Assembly: GCA_001464835.1 (NCBI GenBank)
Contig: LNDS01000028.1
Coordinates: 1-64,000 of the forward strand
Source of the DNA: Rhizobiales bacterium Ga0077525
GTDB lineage: Bacteria > Pseudomonadota > Alphaproteobacteria > Rhizobiales > Xanthobacteraceae
Length of the DNA stretch: 64,000 nt
Direction: 5' to 3'
Under the pieces are notes generated by a model that ran no database searches, was not told where the DNA came from, and saw only the letters and a list, made by a program, of their open reading frames with translations. The position numbers and the translations under genes were made by a program. Of this stretch, positions 54,817 to 64,000 are shown in pieces (position 1 is the first letter of the stretch; the number at the start of each line of letters is the position of its first letter).

Positions 54817-56313
54817 TCACTTCATCGTCGGAATGCTGAATTCGGCGCCTTCCTTGGTGCCGCCCGGCCAGCGCGCGGTGACCGTCTTGGTCTTGGTGTA
54901 GAAGCGCACCGAGTCCGGGCCGTGCTGGTTCAAGTCGCCGAAGCCAGAGCGTTTCCAGCCGCCGAAGGTGTGATAGGCGAGCGGCACGGGGATCGGGAAG
55001 TTGACGCCGACCATGCCGACCTGGACGCGGTTGACGAAATCGCGCGCGGTGTCGCCGTCGCGGGTGTAGATGGCGACGCCATTGCCGTATTCATGTTCGT
55101 TCGGCAGACGCAGCGCGTCCTCGTAGGTCTTGGCGCGCACCACCGACAAGACAGGGCCGAAGATTTCTTCCTTGTAGATTTTCATGTCCGGCGTGACGTT
55201 GTCGAACAGGCAGCCGCCCATGAAGAAACCATTCTCGTAGCCCTGCATCTTGAAGCCGCGGCCATCGACGGCGAGCGTCGCGCCTTCCTTGACGCCGGTA
55301 TCGACATAATCGCGGATGCGATTGAGCGCCGCCTTGGTGACCACCGGGCCATAATCGGCGCCGGCATCGCTCGACAAGCCGATCTTCAAACTCTCGACGC
55401 GCGGGATCAATTTTTTCATTAGGATGTCGGCGGTCTTCTCGCCAACCGGCACCGCCACAGAAATCGCCATGCAGCGCTCGCCGGCCGAGCCGTAGCCGGC
55501 GCCGATCAGGGCATCGACAGCCTGGTCCATATCGGCATCCGGCATCACGATCATGTGGTTCTTGGCGCCGCCGAAACATTGCGCGCGTTTGCCGTGCGCG
55601 GCGGCGGTGGCATAAATATATTGCGCGATGTCCGACGAACCGACGAAGCCGACCGCCTGAATGCGGCGATCGGTGAGCAAGGTATCGACCGCCTCCTTGT
55701 CGCCATTGACGACATTGAGAATGCCGGGCGGAAGGCCGGCCTCAAGAAACAGTTCGGCGATCCGCATCGGCACGGACGGGTCGCGCTCGGACGGCTTGAG
55801 GATGAAGGCATTGCCGCAGGCAATCGCCGGGGCGCATTTCCACAGCGGGATCATCGCCGGGAAATTGAACGGGGTGATGCCCGCAACGACACCGAGCGGC
55901 TGGCGCACCGAATAAAGATCGATGCTGGGCCCGGCGCCTTCGGTGAATTCGCCTTTCAACAAATGGGGAATGCCGCAGGCGAATTCGACGACCTCGACGC
56001 CGCGCTGGATGTCGCCTTTGGCGTCGGGGACGGTCTTGCCGTGCTCGGACGACAGGAGTTTGGCGAGGCTGTCGTTTTCCCGGGCGATCAGCTCGAGAAA
56101 CTTGAACATCACGCGGGCGCGGCGCTGCGGATTGGTGGCGGCCCAGGCCGGCTGGGCTTCAGCCGCATTGGCGATTGCCGTCTCGACTTCGGATTTGCTG
56201 GCGAGCGCGACCTTGGCCTGCACTTCACCGGTATTGGGGTCGAACACGTCGCCGGTCCGCCCGGAGGTCCCTTTGACGGTCTTGCCGCCGATGAAATGGC
56301 CAACGTCACGCAT
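54817..56313 (-). CDS. mmsA: Methylmalonate-semialdehyde dehydrogenase (CoA-acylating)
   Basis: This 498-residue aldehyde dehydrogenase converts methylmalonate semialdehyde to propionyl-CoA in valine and inositol catabolism. It has the MmsA-specific AGITPFNFPAMIPLWKCAPAI and FVGSSDIAQYIY, and the active cysteine in GERCMAIS. PLAYHTFGGWKRSGFGDLNQHG sits near the end. ATG 56313 fits the family; a longer frame to 56436 does not. The 264 bases between it and motA hold no gene. Confidence 0.95.
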   Translation of the reverse strand: MRDVGHFIGGKTVKGTSGRTGDVFDPNTGEVQAKVALASKSEVETAIANAAEAQPAWAATNPQRRARVMFKFLELIARENDSLAKLLSSEHGKTVPDAKGDIQRGVEVVEFACGIPHLLKGEFTEGAGPSIDLYSVRQPLGVVAGITPFNFPAMIPLWKCAPAIACGNAFILKPSERDPSVPMRIAELFLEAGLPPGILNVVNGDKEAVDTLLTDRRIQAVGFVGSSDIAQYIYATAAAHGKRAQCFGGAKNHMIVMPDADMDQAVDALIGAGYGSAGERCMAISVAVPVGEKTADILMKKLIPRVESLKIGLSSDAGADYGPVVTKAALNRIRDYVDTGVKEGATLAVDGRGFKMQGYENGFFMGGCLFDNVTPDMKIYKEEIFGPVLSVVRAKTYEDALRLPNEHEYGNGVAIYTRDGDTARDFVNRVQVGMVGVNFPIPVPLAYHTFGGWKRSGFGDLNQHGPDSVRFYTKTKTVTARWPGGTKEGAEFSIPTMK

Positions 56314-56577
56314 GGGGTTATTCCCTCCAGTTAATAGATCGTTAAACGCACTTAGCGCGAAAAGCTTTAGGGGCGCCAGTGCGACCGTTCGGTATCCTTT
56401 GGCAGAAGTTTTTACAGTATCGGGCCTGTCGAGCACAGGTTCGCAGCGCCGGCCTGGCCGATTACTTTCACGATGGGTTAGCCTTTACCCTCCCTTAACA
56501 GCGGCGGTCTAGGGTCGGTGTGCGATGTCGATATGCGGCGATCGCGCGGTGTTGGTAGGCGTTGGTGGGGTAGTTTT

Positions 56578-57363
56578 ATGGATATCGCGACCGGTTTAGG
56601 CCTTATCTCCGGCATCGCCGTTCTTTGTACAATGATTTTGATGGGCGGCAATCTGGGAATGTTCCTGGACTTGCACGCCTTCATCGTCATTTTCGGCGGC
56701 GCTTTTGCCGCCACGCTAATCCGTTTTCCCCTCGGAGCGATTTTCCATGGGGTGCCGCTCGGCATGAAGTATGCGTTTTCGATGCGGCGCACGAGCCAGC
56801 GCGACCTGGTCGATGAAATCGCCGGCATTGCCGAGGTCGCCCGCAAGTCCGGTCCGGTCGGTCTGGAAAAAGTCGAAATCGACGATCCGTTCTTGGCTAA
56901 GGGTATCCGCTTCGTCGCCGACGGCTACGATACCAATTTTATCCGCGACAATCTCGAGCGCGATCGCGACAACTTCCTCACCCATCTCGATGAAGGCGGA
57001 AAGATCTACCGGGCCATCGGCGACTGCGCGCCGGCCTTCGGCATGGTTGGAACCTTGATTGGCATGGTGCAGATGTTCGCCAACATGACCGACCCGTCCA
57101 AGCTTGGACCTTATATGGCGTCGGCATTGCTCGCCACATTCTATGGCGCGACTGTGGCGAATCTCTTCTGCTTGCCGCTTGCCGACAAGCTGCACGTCAA
57201 ATTGGTGGACGAAGAAATCAATCGATCGCTGATCATCGACGGCATTTTGATGATCCGTGAAGCCAAGAGTCCGACCTTGGTGCGCGAAATGCTGCTGGCC
57301 TATCTGCCGGAGAAGCATCGCCACCCCCTTGAGGACGGCGTGGCCGAAGCGGCCACGGCTTGA
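56578..57363 (+). CDS. motA: Flagellar motor stator protein MotA/PomA-like
   Basis: The 261-residue protein of the MotA/TolQ/ExbB family has four membrane helices (near 5-25, 34-55, 155-178, 190-212) and the conserved LIGMVQMFANMTDPSKLGPYMASALLATFYG. It forms the ion channel of the stator with MotB, encoded 12 bases downstream. The short form resembles PomA or MotC-type stators. GTGTG-rich sequence upstream and ATG at 56578 following a GGGG stretch fix the start; an earlier ATG at 56518 adds 20 unlikely residues. Confidence 0.9.
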   Translation: MDIATGLGLISGIAVLCTMILMGGNLGMFLDLHAFIVIFGGAFAATLIRFPLGAIFHGVPLGMKYAFSMRRTSQRDLVDEIAGIAEVARKSGPVGLEKVEIDDPFLAKGIRFVADGYDTNFIRDNLERDRDNFLTHLDEGGKIYRAIGDCAPAFGMVGTLIGMVQMFANMTDPSKLGPYMASALLATFYGATVANLFCLPLADKLHVKLVDEEINRSLIIDGILMIREAKSPTLVREMLLAYLPEKHRHPLEDGVAEAATA

Positions 57364-57375
57364 CGGACCACCGGC

Positions 57376-58203
57376 ATGGCCAAAAAGAAACGCGGCGGGC
57401 ATGAAGGCGGTCACGGCTGGTTCGTGACTTTCGCCGATCTGATGGCGCTTCTGGTCGCGTTTTTCGTCATGCTGGTAGCCTTTTCGACTCAGGATGCGGC
57501 CAAGCTTCAGGTCGTTGCCGGCTCGATGCGCGAGGCTTTCGGCGTACAGGACAAGGTGCGCTATTCCGGCGTCATCGAAGTCATGGGCCTGCCGACGCGG
57601 CCGAAACTCAAGAGCGTCGCCAATATCGATCCGAAAGATGCGTCGCCGACACCGGGCCCGAACGAGAACGACCGCAACCGGACCTACGGCGCGCGGTTCA
57701 AGGAAGATCGCAAATTCGCGCTGGCGGCCGCCTCGTTGCGCCAGGCGATGCAGAACATGCCGGAAATCACCGAGGCCTCGAAGCACATCATGCTGGAGGA
57801 AACCAAACAGGGCCTCAATATCGAGATCGTCGATCAGGACGGACGTTCGATGTTCGCCGACGGCGCCAAGGAGCCGTTCGAGCGCACGCGCCAGATGATT
57901 CAGAAGTTGGCGCCGTCGCTCAAGGCGATGCCGTTCCGCATCGCGATTTCCGGCCACACCGCGACCAGCAAGGTTCCGCCGCGGCCGGGTTACGGGCCGT
58001 GGGAACTCTCTGCCGACCGCGCCAACGCGGTGCGCGCCATTTTGGCCGCCGAAGGTGTGCCGCCGGGTCATTTCTACATGGTGGCGGGCAAGTCCGACAC
58101 CGACCCGTTGTTCCCGGACAACCCCTCGATGTCGCCGAACCGCCGGGTGACGATCACCCTGATGCGGGAAGAACCGCCCATTCCGGTCGATTTAAGCCCC
58201 TGA
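57376..58203 (+). CDS. motB: Flagellar motor stator protein MotB-like (OmpA domain)
   Basis: The 275-residue protein has a short cytoplasmic basic leader and one membrane helix with the ion-carrying Asp in FADLMALLVAFFVML. A periplasmic linker and a peptidoglycan-binding OmpA/MotB domain follow, with FRIAISGHTATSK, WELSADRANAVRAIL, VAGKSDTDPL and SPNRRVTITL. It anchors the stator to the wall. It follows motA by 12 bases. No other flagellar gene is in the window, so the pair may be an additional stator set. Confidence 0.92.
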   Translation: MAKKKRGGHEGGHGWFVTFADLMALLVAFFVMLVAFSTQDAAKLQVVAGSMREAFGVQDKVRYSGVIEVMGLPTRPKLKSVANIDPKDASPTPGPNENDRNRTYGARFKEDRKFALAAASLRQAMQNMPEITEASKHIMLEETKQGLNIEIVDQDGRSMFADGAKEPFERTRQMIQKLAPSLKAMPFRIAISGHTATSKVPPRPGYGPWELSADRANAVRAILAAEGVPPGHFYMVAGKSDTDPLFPDNPSMSPNRRVTITLMREEPPIPVDLSP

Positions 58204-58333
58204 TCGCGTTATTTTCTTGGCCGGCCCCGGTGGGCCTTCATCAACAGGTGAAGGTGTGGCCGGTGTTTTATCTCGGATCGCGGTGCTATAAGGCCCGCCT
58301 TCCTGTCCATCTGGACCCCGAGAAACGGCATTC

Positions 58334-60256
58334 ATGAAAGACGGCGTGCACGAAACGGCAGGGTCCGCCGAGTCTGGCGGATCGGACACCGGCAAGGTCG
58401 TGCCTCCCAGTTTCGCGGCTCTGGCGGTCGGCAGCGTCGGCGTCGTCTATGGCGATATCGGCACCAGCCCGCTGTATGCTTTTCGCGAGGCGGTATTGGC
58501 CGCCAGCGGCGATCGCGGCGTGACCACCGAGGTCGTGCTGGGCGTCCTATCCATGATCGTTTGGGCGCTCATCATCGTTGTCACGATCAAATACATCGTC
58601 ATTCTGTTGCGAGCCGACAACAACGGCGAAGGCGGGACACTCTCCCTGACGGCGCTTGCGTTCCGCGCGCTGGGTCGTCGCACCACGCCAGTCCTGATGC
58701 TGGGGGTCGTCGGTGCGGCCATGTTTTATGGCAGTACGTTCATTACGCCCGCTCTATCAGTGATGTCGGCGATTGAAGGTCTCAAGGTAGCAGCGCCCGG
58801 ATTCGAACCTTACGTCTTACCGCTGACCATCGGCATTCTGGTCTTGCTTTTTACGGTGCAGTCGCACGGGACGGGCCGCGTCGCGACCTGGTTTGGGCCG
58901 ATCATGGTGGTCTGGTTTGCTGTGCTCGCCGTGACCGGCGCCATGCACATTGTCGACTACCCCGGCGTTTTCCATGCGCTCAATCCGTATTACGCGGTTG
59001 CGTTCATGGTCAGCAACCCGACGATCGCGTTGGTGACGTTGGCGGCTGTGTTCCTGGTCATCACCGGCAGTGAGGCGCTCTATGCGGACCTCGGCCATTT
59101 TGGCCGCAAGCCCATTCAGGCCGCCTGGATATTTCTCGTTCTGCCGGCGTTGTTGCTGAATTATTTCGGGCAGGGCGCGCTGGTGCTCGCCGATCCCTCA
59201 GCGATGGTCGATCCCTTCTATCGGCTGGTGCCGGAAGCGCTGTTGCTGCCCTTGGTGGCTTTGGCGACGTTGGCGACGTCGATTGCCAGCCAGGCGGTGA
59301 TCACCGGCGCCTATTCAATTACGCAGCAGGCGATCCAGCTCGGTCTGTTTCCGCGGTTTGAAATTCGCCACACGTCGGCATCGCATTACGGCCAGATCTA
59401 CATGCCGCGCGTGAACCTGACATTGCTGATCGGCGTCTTGCTGCTGGTCATCCTTTTCCGCACGTCCGGCGCGCTGGCGCATGCCTATGTTCTGGCGGTG
59501 TCGGCAACCAGTTTCGTGGCTGGCATTCTCGGGTTCATCGTCGTGTGGAAGCTCTGGCGCTGGTCGTTTTGGACCACGGCTTTGCTGATGACACCGCTCA
59601 TTGCCGTCGACGGTCTGTTTTTCGTCGCGGGGTCGATGAAACTGATGGAGGGCGCCTGGGTTCCGGTGCTTCTTGGCTTCATCATCGTTTTGATCATCGT
59701 CACGTGGCGGCGCGGCAGCGGAATCCTCATCAGCAAGACGCGGCGCACAGAGGTGCCGATCGATACGCTAATTCGCAGCCTGGAGAAGAAGCCGCCGCAT
59801 ATCGTGCCCGGCACCGCGGTGTTTCTCACCAGCGATCCGGAATTCGCGCCGACGGCGATGCTGCATAATCTCAAGCACAATAAGGTGCTGCACGAAAGCA
59901 ATGTGATTCTCACGATCGTCACTTCGGACACGCCGCGCGTCCCGGAGGAAGATCGGGTGCAGATCATGCCGCTGACGGAGCATTTCTCCCGGGTGTCGTT
60001 GAAATTCGGCTACATGGAACAACCGAACGTTCCCAAGGCGCTGGCCATCGCGCGCAAGCACGGCTGGCAGTTCGACATCATGTCGACGTCGTTCTTTCTG
60101 TCGCGGCGTACGCTGCGGCCGTCGGCGAATTCAGGCATGCCGTCCTGGCAGGATCATCTGTTCATCTGGTTGGCGCAGTCGGCCAACGACGCCACCAGCT
60201 ACTTCCAGATCCCGACCGGGCGCGTGGTTGAGGTCGGCACGCAGGTGACGGTCTAG
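58334..60256 (+). CDS. kup: Low-affinity potassium uptake protein Kup
   Basis: The 640-residue membrane protein has about 12 helices and the Kup signature [19 protein letters not shown]. Also present are [29 protein letters not shown] and [20 protein letters not shown] [13 protein letters not shown], and a cytoplasmic C-terminal domain. It imports potassium with protons. The 130 bases upstream hold its promoter region and no gene. Confidence 0.95.
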   Translation: MKDGVHETAGSAESGGSDTGKVVPPSFAALAVGSVGVVYGDIGTSPLYAFREAVLAASGDRGVTTEVVLGVLSMIVWALIIVVTIKYIVILLRADNNGEGGTLSLTALAFRALGRRTTPVLMLGVVGAAMFYGSTFITPALSVMSAIEGLKVAAPGFEPYVLPLTIGILVLLFTVQSHGTGRVATWFGPIMVVWFAVLAVTGAMHIVDYPGVFHALNPYYAVAFMVSNPTIALVTLAAVFLVITGSEALYADLGHFGRKPIQAAWIFLVLPALLLNYFGQGALVLADPSAMVDPFYRLVPEALLLPLVALATLATSIASQAVITGAYSITQQAIQLGLFPRFEIRHTSASHYGQIYMPRVNLTLLIGVLLLVILFRTSGALAHAYVLAVSATSFVAGILGFIVVWKLWRWSFWTTALLMTPLIAVDGLFFVAGSMKLMEGAWVPVLLGFIIVLIIVTWRRGSGILISKTRRTEVPIDTLIRSLEKKPPHIVPGTAVFLTSDPEFAPTAMLHNLKHNKVLHESNVILTIVTSDTPRVPEEDRVQIMPLTEHFSRVSLKFGYMEQPNVPKALAIARKHGWQFDIMSTSFFLSRRTLRPSANSGMPSWQDHLFIWLAQSANDATSYFQIPTGRVVEVGTQVTV

Positions 60257-60347
60257 GCGGCCAAAAAAACCCGGGTGCGGCTGGCGCTAAATCGGGCTAG
60301 AGACGCTTCGTGAACCGGAAGTGGGGCCAACACCTTGGAGTCCGTCT

Positions 60348-60686
60348 ATGGCCGATGAAATGCCGCGCGCCGACGAACTCACCAACCTGACGCCGGCCGA
60401 GGTGGCGGCAGGCATGCAGGCCGGACGTATCCTGCTGGTCGATGTGCGCGAGCCGAATGAGACCGCCGTCGAGGCCTATCCGGACGCAGTGATCGTGCCG
60501 CTGTCGTCCTTCGATCCGGCCGCCATTCCCGATCCGCAGGGTAAGCAAGTGGTGTTTGCCTGCCGGTCGGGCCGGCGCTCGATTACGGCGTCCGTGGCCG
60601 CCCAGGACGCCGGCTATCCTTATACGGCGCATATGGCCGGGGGGATAATTGCCTGGAAGCAAGCCGGCCTGCCAACCCAAACCTGA
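60348..60686 (+). CDS. Rhodanese-like domain protein
   Basis: The 112-residue single-domain protein has the rhodanese fold with LLVDVREPNET and the active-site loop FACRSGRRS, where Cys carries persulfide. Such small enzymes transfer sulfur or reduce arsenate. ATG 60348 is chosen (MADEMPRADELTNLTPAEV). It stands alone between kup and a terminator-like hairpin. Confidence 0.9.
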   Translation: MADEMPRADELTNLTPAEVAAGMQAGRILLVDVREPNETAVEAYPDAVIVPLSSFDPAAIPDPQGKQVVFACRSGRRSITASVAAQDAGYPYTAHMAGGIIAWKQAGLPTQT

Positions 60687-60704
60687 TCCCAATCTCTTAA
60701 AGAG

Positions 60705-60738
60705 AACAGACCCGGCTTTTGGCCGGGCCTGTTGCGTT
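60705..60738 (+). terminator. Probable terminator of the rhodanese gene
   Basis: AACAG-A-CCCGGC pairs with GCCGGG-C-CTGTT across a TTTTG loop. Only a weak T-rich tail (GCGTTTG) follows. It lies between the converging rhodanese and outer-membrane genes. Confidence 0.55.
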
Positions 60739-60767
60739 TGTACCGATCAGGTCTCGACCGGCGTCGA

Positions 60768-61478
60768 TCAGAACGTGCTGAACCGGTAGTTCAGGCCCGC
60801 TTTTACGATATGCGTGTTCACCTTGTAGTCGGCCGTCCCGGCGATGCCGAGGCCGCCGGTGAAGGCGAAGTTCGGGGTCCTTGAGCCAAACATCAGGTAG
60901 TTATATTCGAGCTTGGCCGTCCAGTTGTCCCAGAAGGCCTGTTCGACGCCTGCGCCCAGCATCCAGCCCGTGCGGTTGACTGTCGCCGTCAAAGTGCCGC
61001 CGACGCCGTCATTGCCGTCCCACTTGTCGCGGGTCCAGGCGCCGCCGACCTTGCCGTAGACCAAGGTGCGGTCGAAGGCGTAGCCGAGCCTCGCGGCGGC
61101 GGTGATGAAGTAGTCCTGTTTGACGGTGATCGTCCCCGCAAAAAACGCTTCATCGTGCTTGACGTTGGCCCAAGCGGCATCGACTTCGGCGCCGATGACG
61201 AACCGGTTTATCTGGTAGTTGTAGCCGACTTGGCCACCGCCGAGCCAGCCTCGGGCGGTCGCCGAGGCGGGGCCGAAGGTGCCGTCGCCGGAAAGTCTGC
61301 TCCAGCCGTAGCCGCCATGGACGCCGATGTAAAAACCTGTCCAAGAAAACACGCGCTCAGGGCTGAGATACGGATGGGCCTTGTAGACGGGCCGGGGCAG
61401 ATCGGCCGCAGACGCGGAAGCAACCATCGAAGACGCTACAAACGCACCTACAACCCACATTGCTGCGGACTGGCGCAT
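60768..61478 (-). CDS. Outer-membrane beta-barrel protein (Omp25/Omp31-like)
   Basis: The 236-residue protein has a Sec signal (VGAFVASSMVASASAADLP) and alternating beta strands with WTGFYIGVHGGYGW at the start. RVSARLGYAFDRTLVYGKVGGAWT-like strands lie in the middle, and it ends in Phe (AGLNYRFSTF). This is the Omp25/31 family of rhizobial porin-like proteins. The eight-strand barrel lies in the outer membrane. It is convergent with the rhodanese gene. Confidence 0.93.
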   Translation of the reverse strand: MRQSAAMWVVGAFVASSMVASASAADLPRPVYKAHPYLSPERVFSWTGFYIGVHGGYGWSRLSGDGTFGPASATARGWLGGGQVGYNYQINRFVIGAEVDAAWANVKHDEAFFAGTITVKQDYFITAAARLGYAFDRTLVYGKVGGAWTRDKWDGNDGVGGTLTATVNRTGWMLGAGVEQAFWDNWTAKLEYNYLMFGSRTPNFAFTGGLGIAGTADYKVNTHIVKAGLNYRFSTF

Positions 61479-61623
61479 GTTGTTTTCCTCATGAATGGGG
61501 CGCGTGAAGTATCCAGTTGCTTATTGACGGTTGAAAACTAGCTGATTCGCTCGAATCGAAAACAAAAATATTGCGCATCGATAGAACTTTGTCGCATGCC
61601 GAAGCGATTCGGGGCCGGGGTAA

Positions 61624-62577
61624 TCAGCCGTTACGGGCTGCGTCTTCCGGACGCCAGCGCCGGTGCAGCCACAGCCACTGTTCGGGGTGCTCGCGAATCC
61701 AGCCTTCGACGACACTAATGATGAGCTGCGTCGTGCCGGCAATGTCGATCTTGCCGTCCGCGCCGCGCGCCGGCTTGATCTCATCGGTCAACTCGGCGCG
61801 AAAACGGTTGCCGGGGAGGCGGATGATGCGGGTGCCGTGGATCGGGCAATCGAAATGCTGGGCGAGGCGCGCCAAGAGCGGATTGGCCATAGTGCGGCGG
61901 CCGAAGAAAGTGACTTCGACGCCGCGGACGAAATACTGATCGACCAGCATGCCGACATGCGCGCCGCGCTTGAGCGCGTCTGAGATCTTGATCGGCGCGT
62001 CCAAACCGGTGGCGATCAAGGTGCCCATGCTGGCGCTGCGCGTCTCGCGCAGCCAGCGATCGACCGCGCTGACGTTGGGGCGGCGATAGAGAACGGCGCT
62101 GTCGAGGTGATGGGTCGCGGCACAGATCGCCGGCAGCTCCCAGTTCGCCAGATGTGACGCAAAGATCAAAGCCGGTTTGCCGTCGTCGCGCAGTTTGTTG
62201 AAGCGTTCGGTATCGGCCGGACGGAATTCGACGCGGCTCGATTTTTCCAGATGATCGGCATCGTAGTCCCACAGCCGGTCGAGCTGGGCGAATTCGGCGC
62301 CGGCGCGCCCGACATTATCCCAGACGCCGCGGAGGAGGATGTCGATTTCCGCGGCGGACTTTTCGGGGAAGGCCAAAGTCAGTTGCTCGCGGGCGATCCG
62401 GTTCTCCTTGAACAGCGGCCCGACGCCGCGCGCTATCCAGCCGGCAAAATTCGCGGTGGCATCGAGCGGGGCGATGCGCAGCAGCTTGAGCAGGCCGACG
62501 GCGAGGGCGCCGCCGACGGCATCGCCGGTGCTTTTCAGGGCTCTGCGAAGCCTCAGCTTCGTTCTGAGCGACAGCAT
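61624..62577 (-). CDS. lpxXL: Lipid A acyltransferase, LpxXL/LpxL family
   Basis: The 317-residue inner-membrane acyltransferase has the HxxxxD/E-type motif in ASHLANWE and the family segments VGMLVDQYFVRGVEVTFFGRR and EGWIREHPEQWLWLHRRW near the end. By position it is the LpxXL that adds the very-long-chain (27-hydroxy C28) fatty acid to lipid A: it overlaps by 1 base the dehydrogenase gene that precedes it in the known acpXL-fabZ-fabF-adh-lpxXL order. LpxL itself is the alternative. Confidence 0.88.
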   Translation of the reverse strand: MLSLRTKLRLRRALKSTGDAVGGALAVGLLKLLRIAPLDATANFAGWIARGVGPLFKENRIAREQLTLAFPEKSAAEIDILLRGVWDNVGRAGAEFAQLDRLWDYDADHLEKSSRVEFRPADTERFNKLRDDGKPALIFASHLANWELPAICAATHHLDSAVLYRRPNVSAVDRWLRETRSASMGTLIATGLDAPIKISDALKRGAHVGMLVDQYFVRGVEVTFFGRRTMANPLLARLAQHFDCPIHGTRIIRLPGNRFRAELTDEIKPARGADGKIDIAGTTQLIISVVEGWIREHPEQWLWLHRRWRPEDAARNG

Positions 62578-63599
62578 CAGAAGTTCACGATTACTTTGCC
62601 GAACACCTGGCGGCCTTCAAGGCGATCGAGGCCACGTTCGAAATCGGCGAGAGCGAACTCGCTGTCGATGATCGGCGCCATGCCGCCTTCAATCTTGGCG
62701 AGGCAGTCGCGGATGTTGCGCATGTTGCAGCCGAAGGAGGCGAGTATCTTGTACTGCTGCTGGAACAACTGCATCAGATTGATGGTGACGGTCGGACCTG
62801 CGGTCGAACCGCAGGTGACCAGACGGCCGCCGCGCTTGAGGCAGAACAGCGAGGCGTTGAAGCCTTCGCCGCCAACATGCTCAAACACGACATCGACGCC
62901 TTTCTTCTTGGTGATCTTGCGCACGACGCCTTCGAAGCGTTCGGTCTTGTAATTGATGATGTGGTCGGCCCCTAACGCCTTGGCTTTCTCGGCCTTGGCG
63001 TCGTCACCGACGGTGGTGATGACAGTACAGCCCAAAGCCTTGGCCATCTTGATGGCGACCGAGCCGATGCCGGAGCCGGCGGCGTGCACCAGGACGGTCT
63101 CGCCCGGCTTGAGCTTGGCATTGTCGAACAGCATGTGCTCGGTGGTGCCGAAGGCGATCGGTGCGCAGGCGGCGTCGCGCAATGAAACATTCGCTGGCAC
63201 CGGGATGACAAGCCGCGCCGGCAAATTGATCAGGTCGCGGGCAAAGCCGTCGAGATGAAAGCCCATGATGCCGCCGACGTTTTCGCAAAGATTGTCGCGG
63301 CCTTCCTTGCAAGCGGCGCACTGGCCGCAGGTCATCGCGCCATACATCACGGCCTTGTCGCCAACTTTGAAGTTCTTGACGCCTTCGCCGACCGCGGCAA
63401 TCTCGGCCGACGCTTCGGCGCCGACGACCAGCGGCAGCTTGCGCTTGGTGAAGGCCATGCCGCGAAAGCCCCAGACGTCGAGATGGTTGAGCGCAACCGC
63501 CTTGATGCGGACCTGCACTTCGCCTTCGGCCGGCGGCGCCGGATCGGGCGCTTCGACGAGTTCGAGCTTGCGGTCGCCGATGAGCTGGAGTTGGCGCAT
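62577..63599 (-). CDS. Zinc-type alcohol dehydrogenase of the lipid A long-chain acyl cluster
   Basis: The 340-residue MDR-family protein has the structural zinc lobe CGQCAACKEGRDNLC and the NAD(P)-binding region VHAAGSGIGSVAIKMAKALG. In rhizobia this dehydrogenase sits between the ketoacyl synthase genes and lpxXL and is needed for very-long-chain fatty acid synthesis, with an exact step not settled. Its stop overlaps the lpxXL start by one base. The gene starts 38 bases after the ketoacyl synthase stop. Confidence 0.9.
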   Translation of the reverse strand: MRQLQLIGDRKLELVEAPDPAPPAEGEVQVRIKAVALNHLDVWGFRGMAFTKRKLPLVVGAEASAEIAAVGEGVKNFKVGDKAVMYGAMTCGQCAACKEGRDNLCENVGGIMGFHLDGFARDLINLPARLVIPVPANVSLRDAACAPIAFGTTEHMLFDNAKLKPGETVLVHAAGSGIGSVAIKMAKALGCTVITTVGDDAKAEKAKALGADHIINYKTERFEGVVRKITKKKGVDVVFEHVGGEGFNASLFCLKRGGRLVTCGSTAGPTVTINLMQLFQQQYKILASFGCNMRNIRDCLAKIEGGMAPIIDSEFALADFERGLDRLEGRQVFGKVIVNF

Positions 63600-63637
63600 G
63601 GTTCTTCTTCAAAAATTGTCGTGTGAGAGCAGAGGCT

Positions 63638-64000
63638 TTAGTGAGCCGGCTCCAAACCCATCACCAGCGACACGTTCTGCCCGCCGAAGCCGAAGGAGTT
63701 CGACAAAGCGTGCGTCACGCGGGCGTCGCGCGCCTTGTTCGGCACGACGTCGAGCATGATGGCGGGGTCGGGTATGTCGTGGTTGATGGTCGGCGGAATG
63801 CGCTGGTTCTGAAGCGTCAGCAGCGAAAACACGGCCTCGACCGCGCCGGCCGCCGACAGCGTGTGGCCGATCATCGATTTGTTCGACGAGATCGGCACGT
63901 TCCTGACGCGCTCGCCGATGACGGTGGAGACGCCGAGATATTCCATCTTGTCGTTTTCCGGCGTCGAGGTGCCGTGCGCGTTGACGTAATCGATGTCGTC
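63638..64000 (-). CDS. Beta-ketoacyl-ACP synthase (KAS II type), C-terminal part
   Basis: The frame runs from the right edge, so only the last 120 codons are seen. It contains both catalytic histidines of a ketoacyl-ACP synthase: the one in VNAHGTSTPENDK and the one in KSMIGHTLSAAGAVEAV, as well as the C-terminal SNSFGFGGQNVSLVM. It condenses malonyl-ACP with a growing acyl chain. Linkage to the dehydrogenase and lpxXL suggests it is the FabF1XL dedicated to the lipid A very-long-chain acid. The N-terminal half with the active Cys is outside the window. Confidence 0.88.
   Translation of the reverse strand, partial: DDIDYVNAHGTSTPENDKMEYLGVSTVIGERVRNVPISSNKSMIGHTLSAAGAVEAVFSLLTLQNQRIPPTINHDIPDPAIMLDVVPNKARDARVTHALSNSFGFGGQNVSLVMGLEPAH

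Overview
The window looks like a piece of an alphaproteobacterial chromosome of the Hyphomicrobiales (Rhizobiales), closest in flavour to the Bradyrhizobiaceae/Xanthobacteraceae. This is inferred from the high GC and strong GC3 bias, DUF2865 and DUF2783 proteins, a lipid A very-long-chain acyl cluster at the right edge, TakP-like TRAP proteins, and several short palindromic repeat families of a kind common in this group. No rRNA, tRNA or CRISPR array was seen.

Bases 1-4,690 are an accessory island next to dusA. A tyrosine integrase (3430-4500) faces the 5' end of dusA (4689-5726), with seven GTCGTAC heptamers between them. Inward from the integrase are a small XRE regulator with a palindromic operator and a divergent four-gene operon: a protein with a PD-(D/E)xK-like motif, an unknown protein, a metallophosphoesterase, and the N-terminus of a probable AAA+ ATPase that runs off the left edge. 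The layout fits a dusA-targeted integrative element whose other end lies outside the window. This operon is the best candidate here for an undescribed system.

From 5.8 to 34 kb lie mostly housekeeping genes: a TauE/SafE exporter, a chemoreceptor, an aspartic protease with a DUF1289 protein, a sensor kinase, glutathione transferase, MBL hydrolase, Mrp ATPase, two paralogous TakP-like TRAP binding proteins facing one DctQM permease, a chemoreceptor-PilZ fusion, moaA, gph, rpiA, gor, class II DAHP synthase, nadE, a DUF2865 protein and an EamA transporter.

From 33.4 to 41.1 kb is a homogentisate/tyrosine catabolic locus. maiA and a MarR regulator diverge from hmgA, a chlorite-dismutase-family protein, a fumarylacetoacetase-family hydrolase, an MBL protein with an altered metal motif, DoxX, an FAD monooxygenase and a DUF2783 protein. 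Most junctions are ATGA overlaps, so they are probably translationally coupled.

From 41 to 64 kb come a hybrid histidine kinase, cysS, a GNAT enzyme with a 39-residue membrane peptide, citramalate synthase, an exported deaminase, a LOG protein, an Atm1-type ABC exporter, psd-pssA, an orphan ureE, mmsA, motAB, kup, a rhodanese, an outer-membrane protein, and the lipid A long-chain acylation genes (KAS, dehydrogenase, acyltransferase). Between the Atm1 exporter and psd sits a DUF559 nuclease gene bracketed by inverted copies of a palindromic repeat. The repeat supplies the codons for the protein's C-terminus, and its inner hairpin differs between copies yet stays base-paired. Copies of another repeat family at 12.4 and 13.3 kb show the same compensated hairpins.
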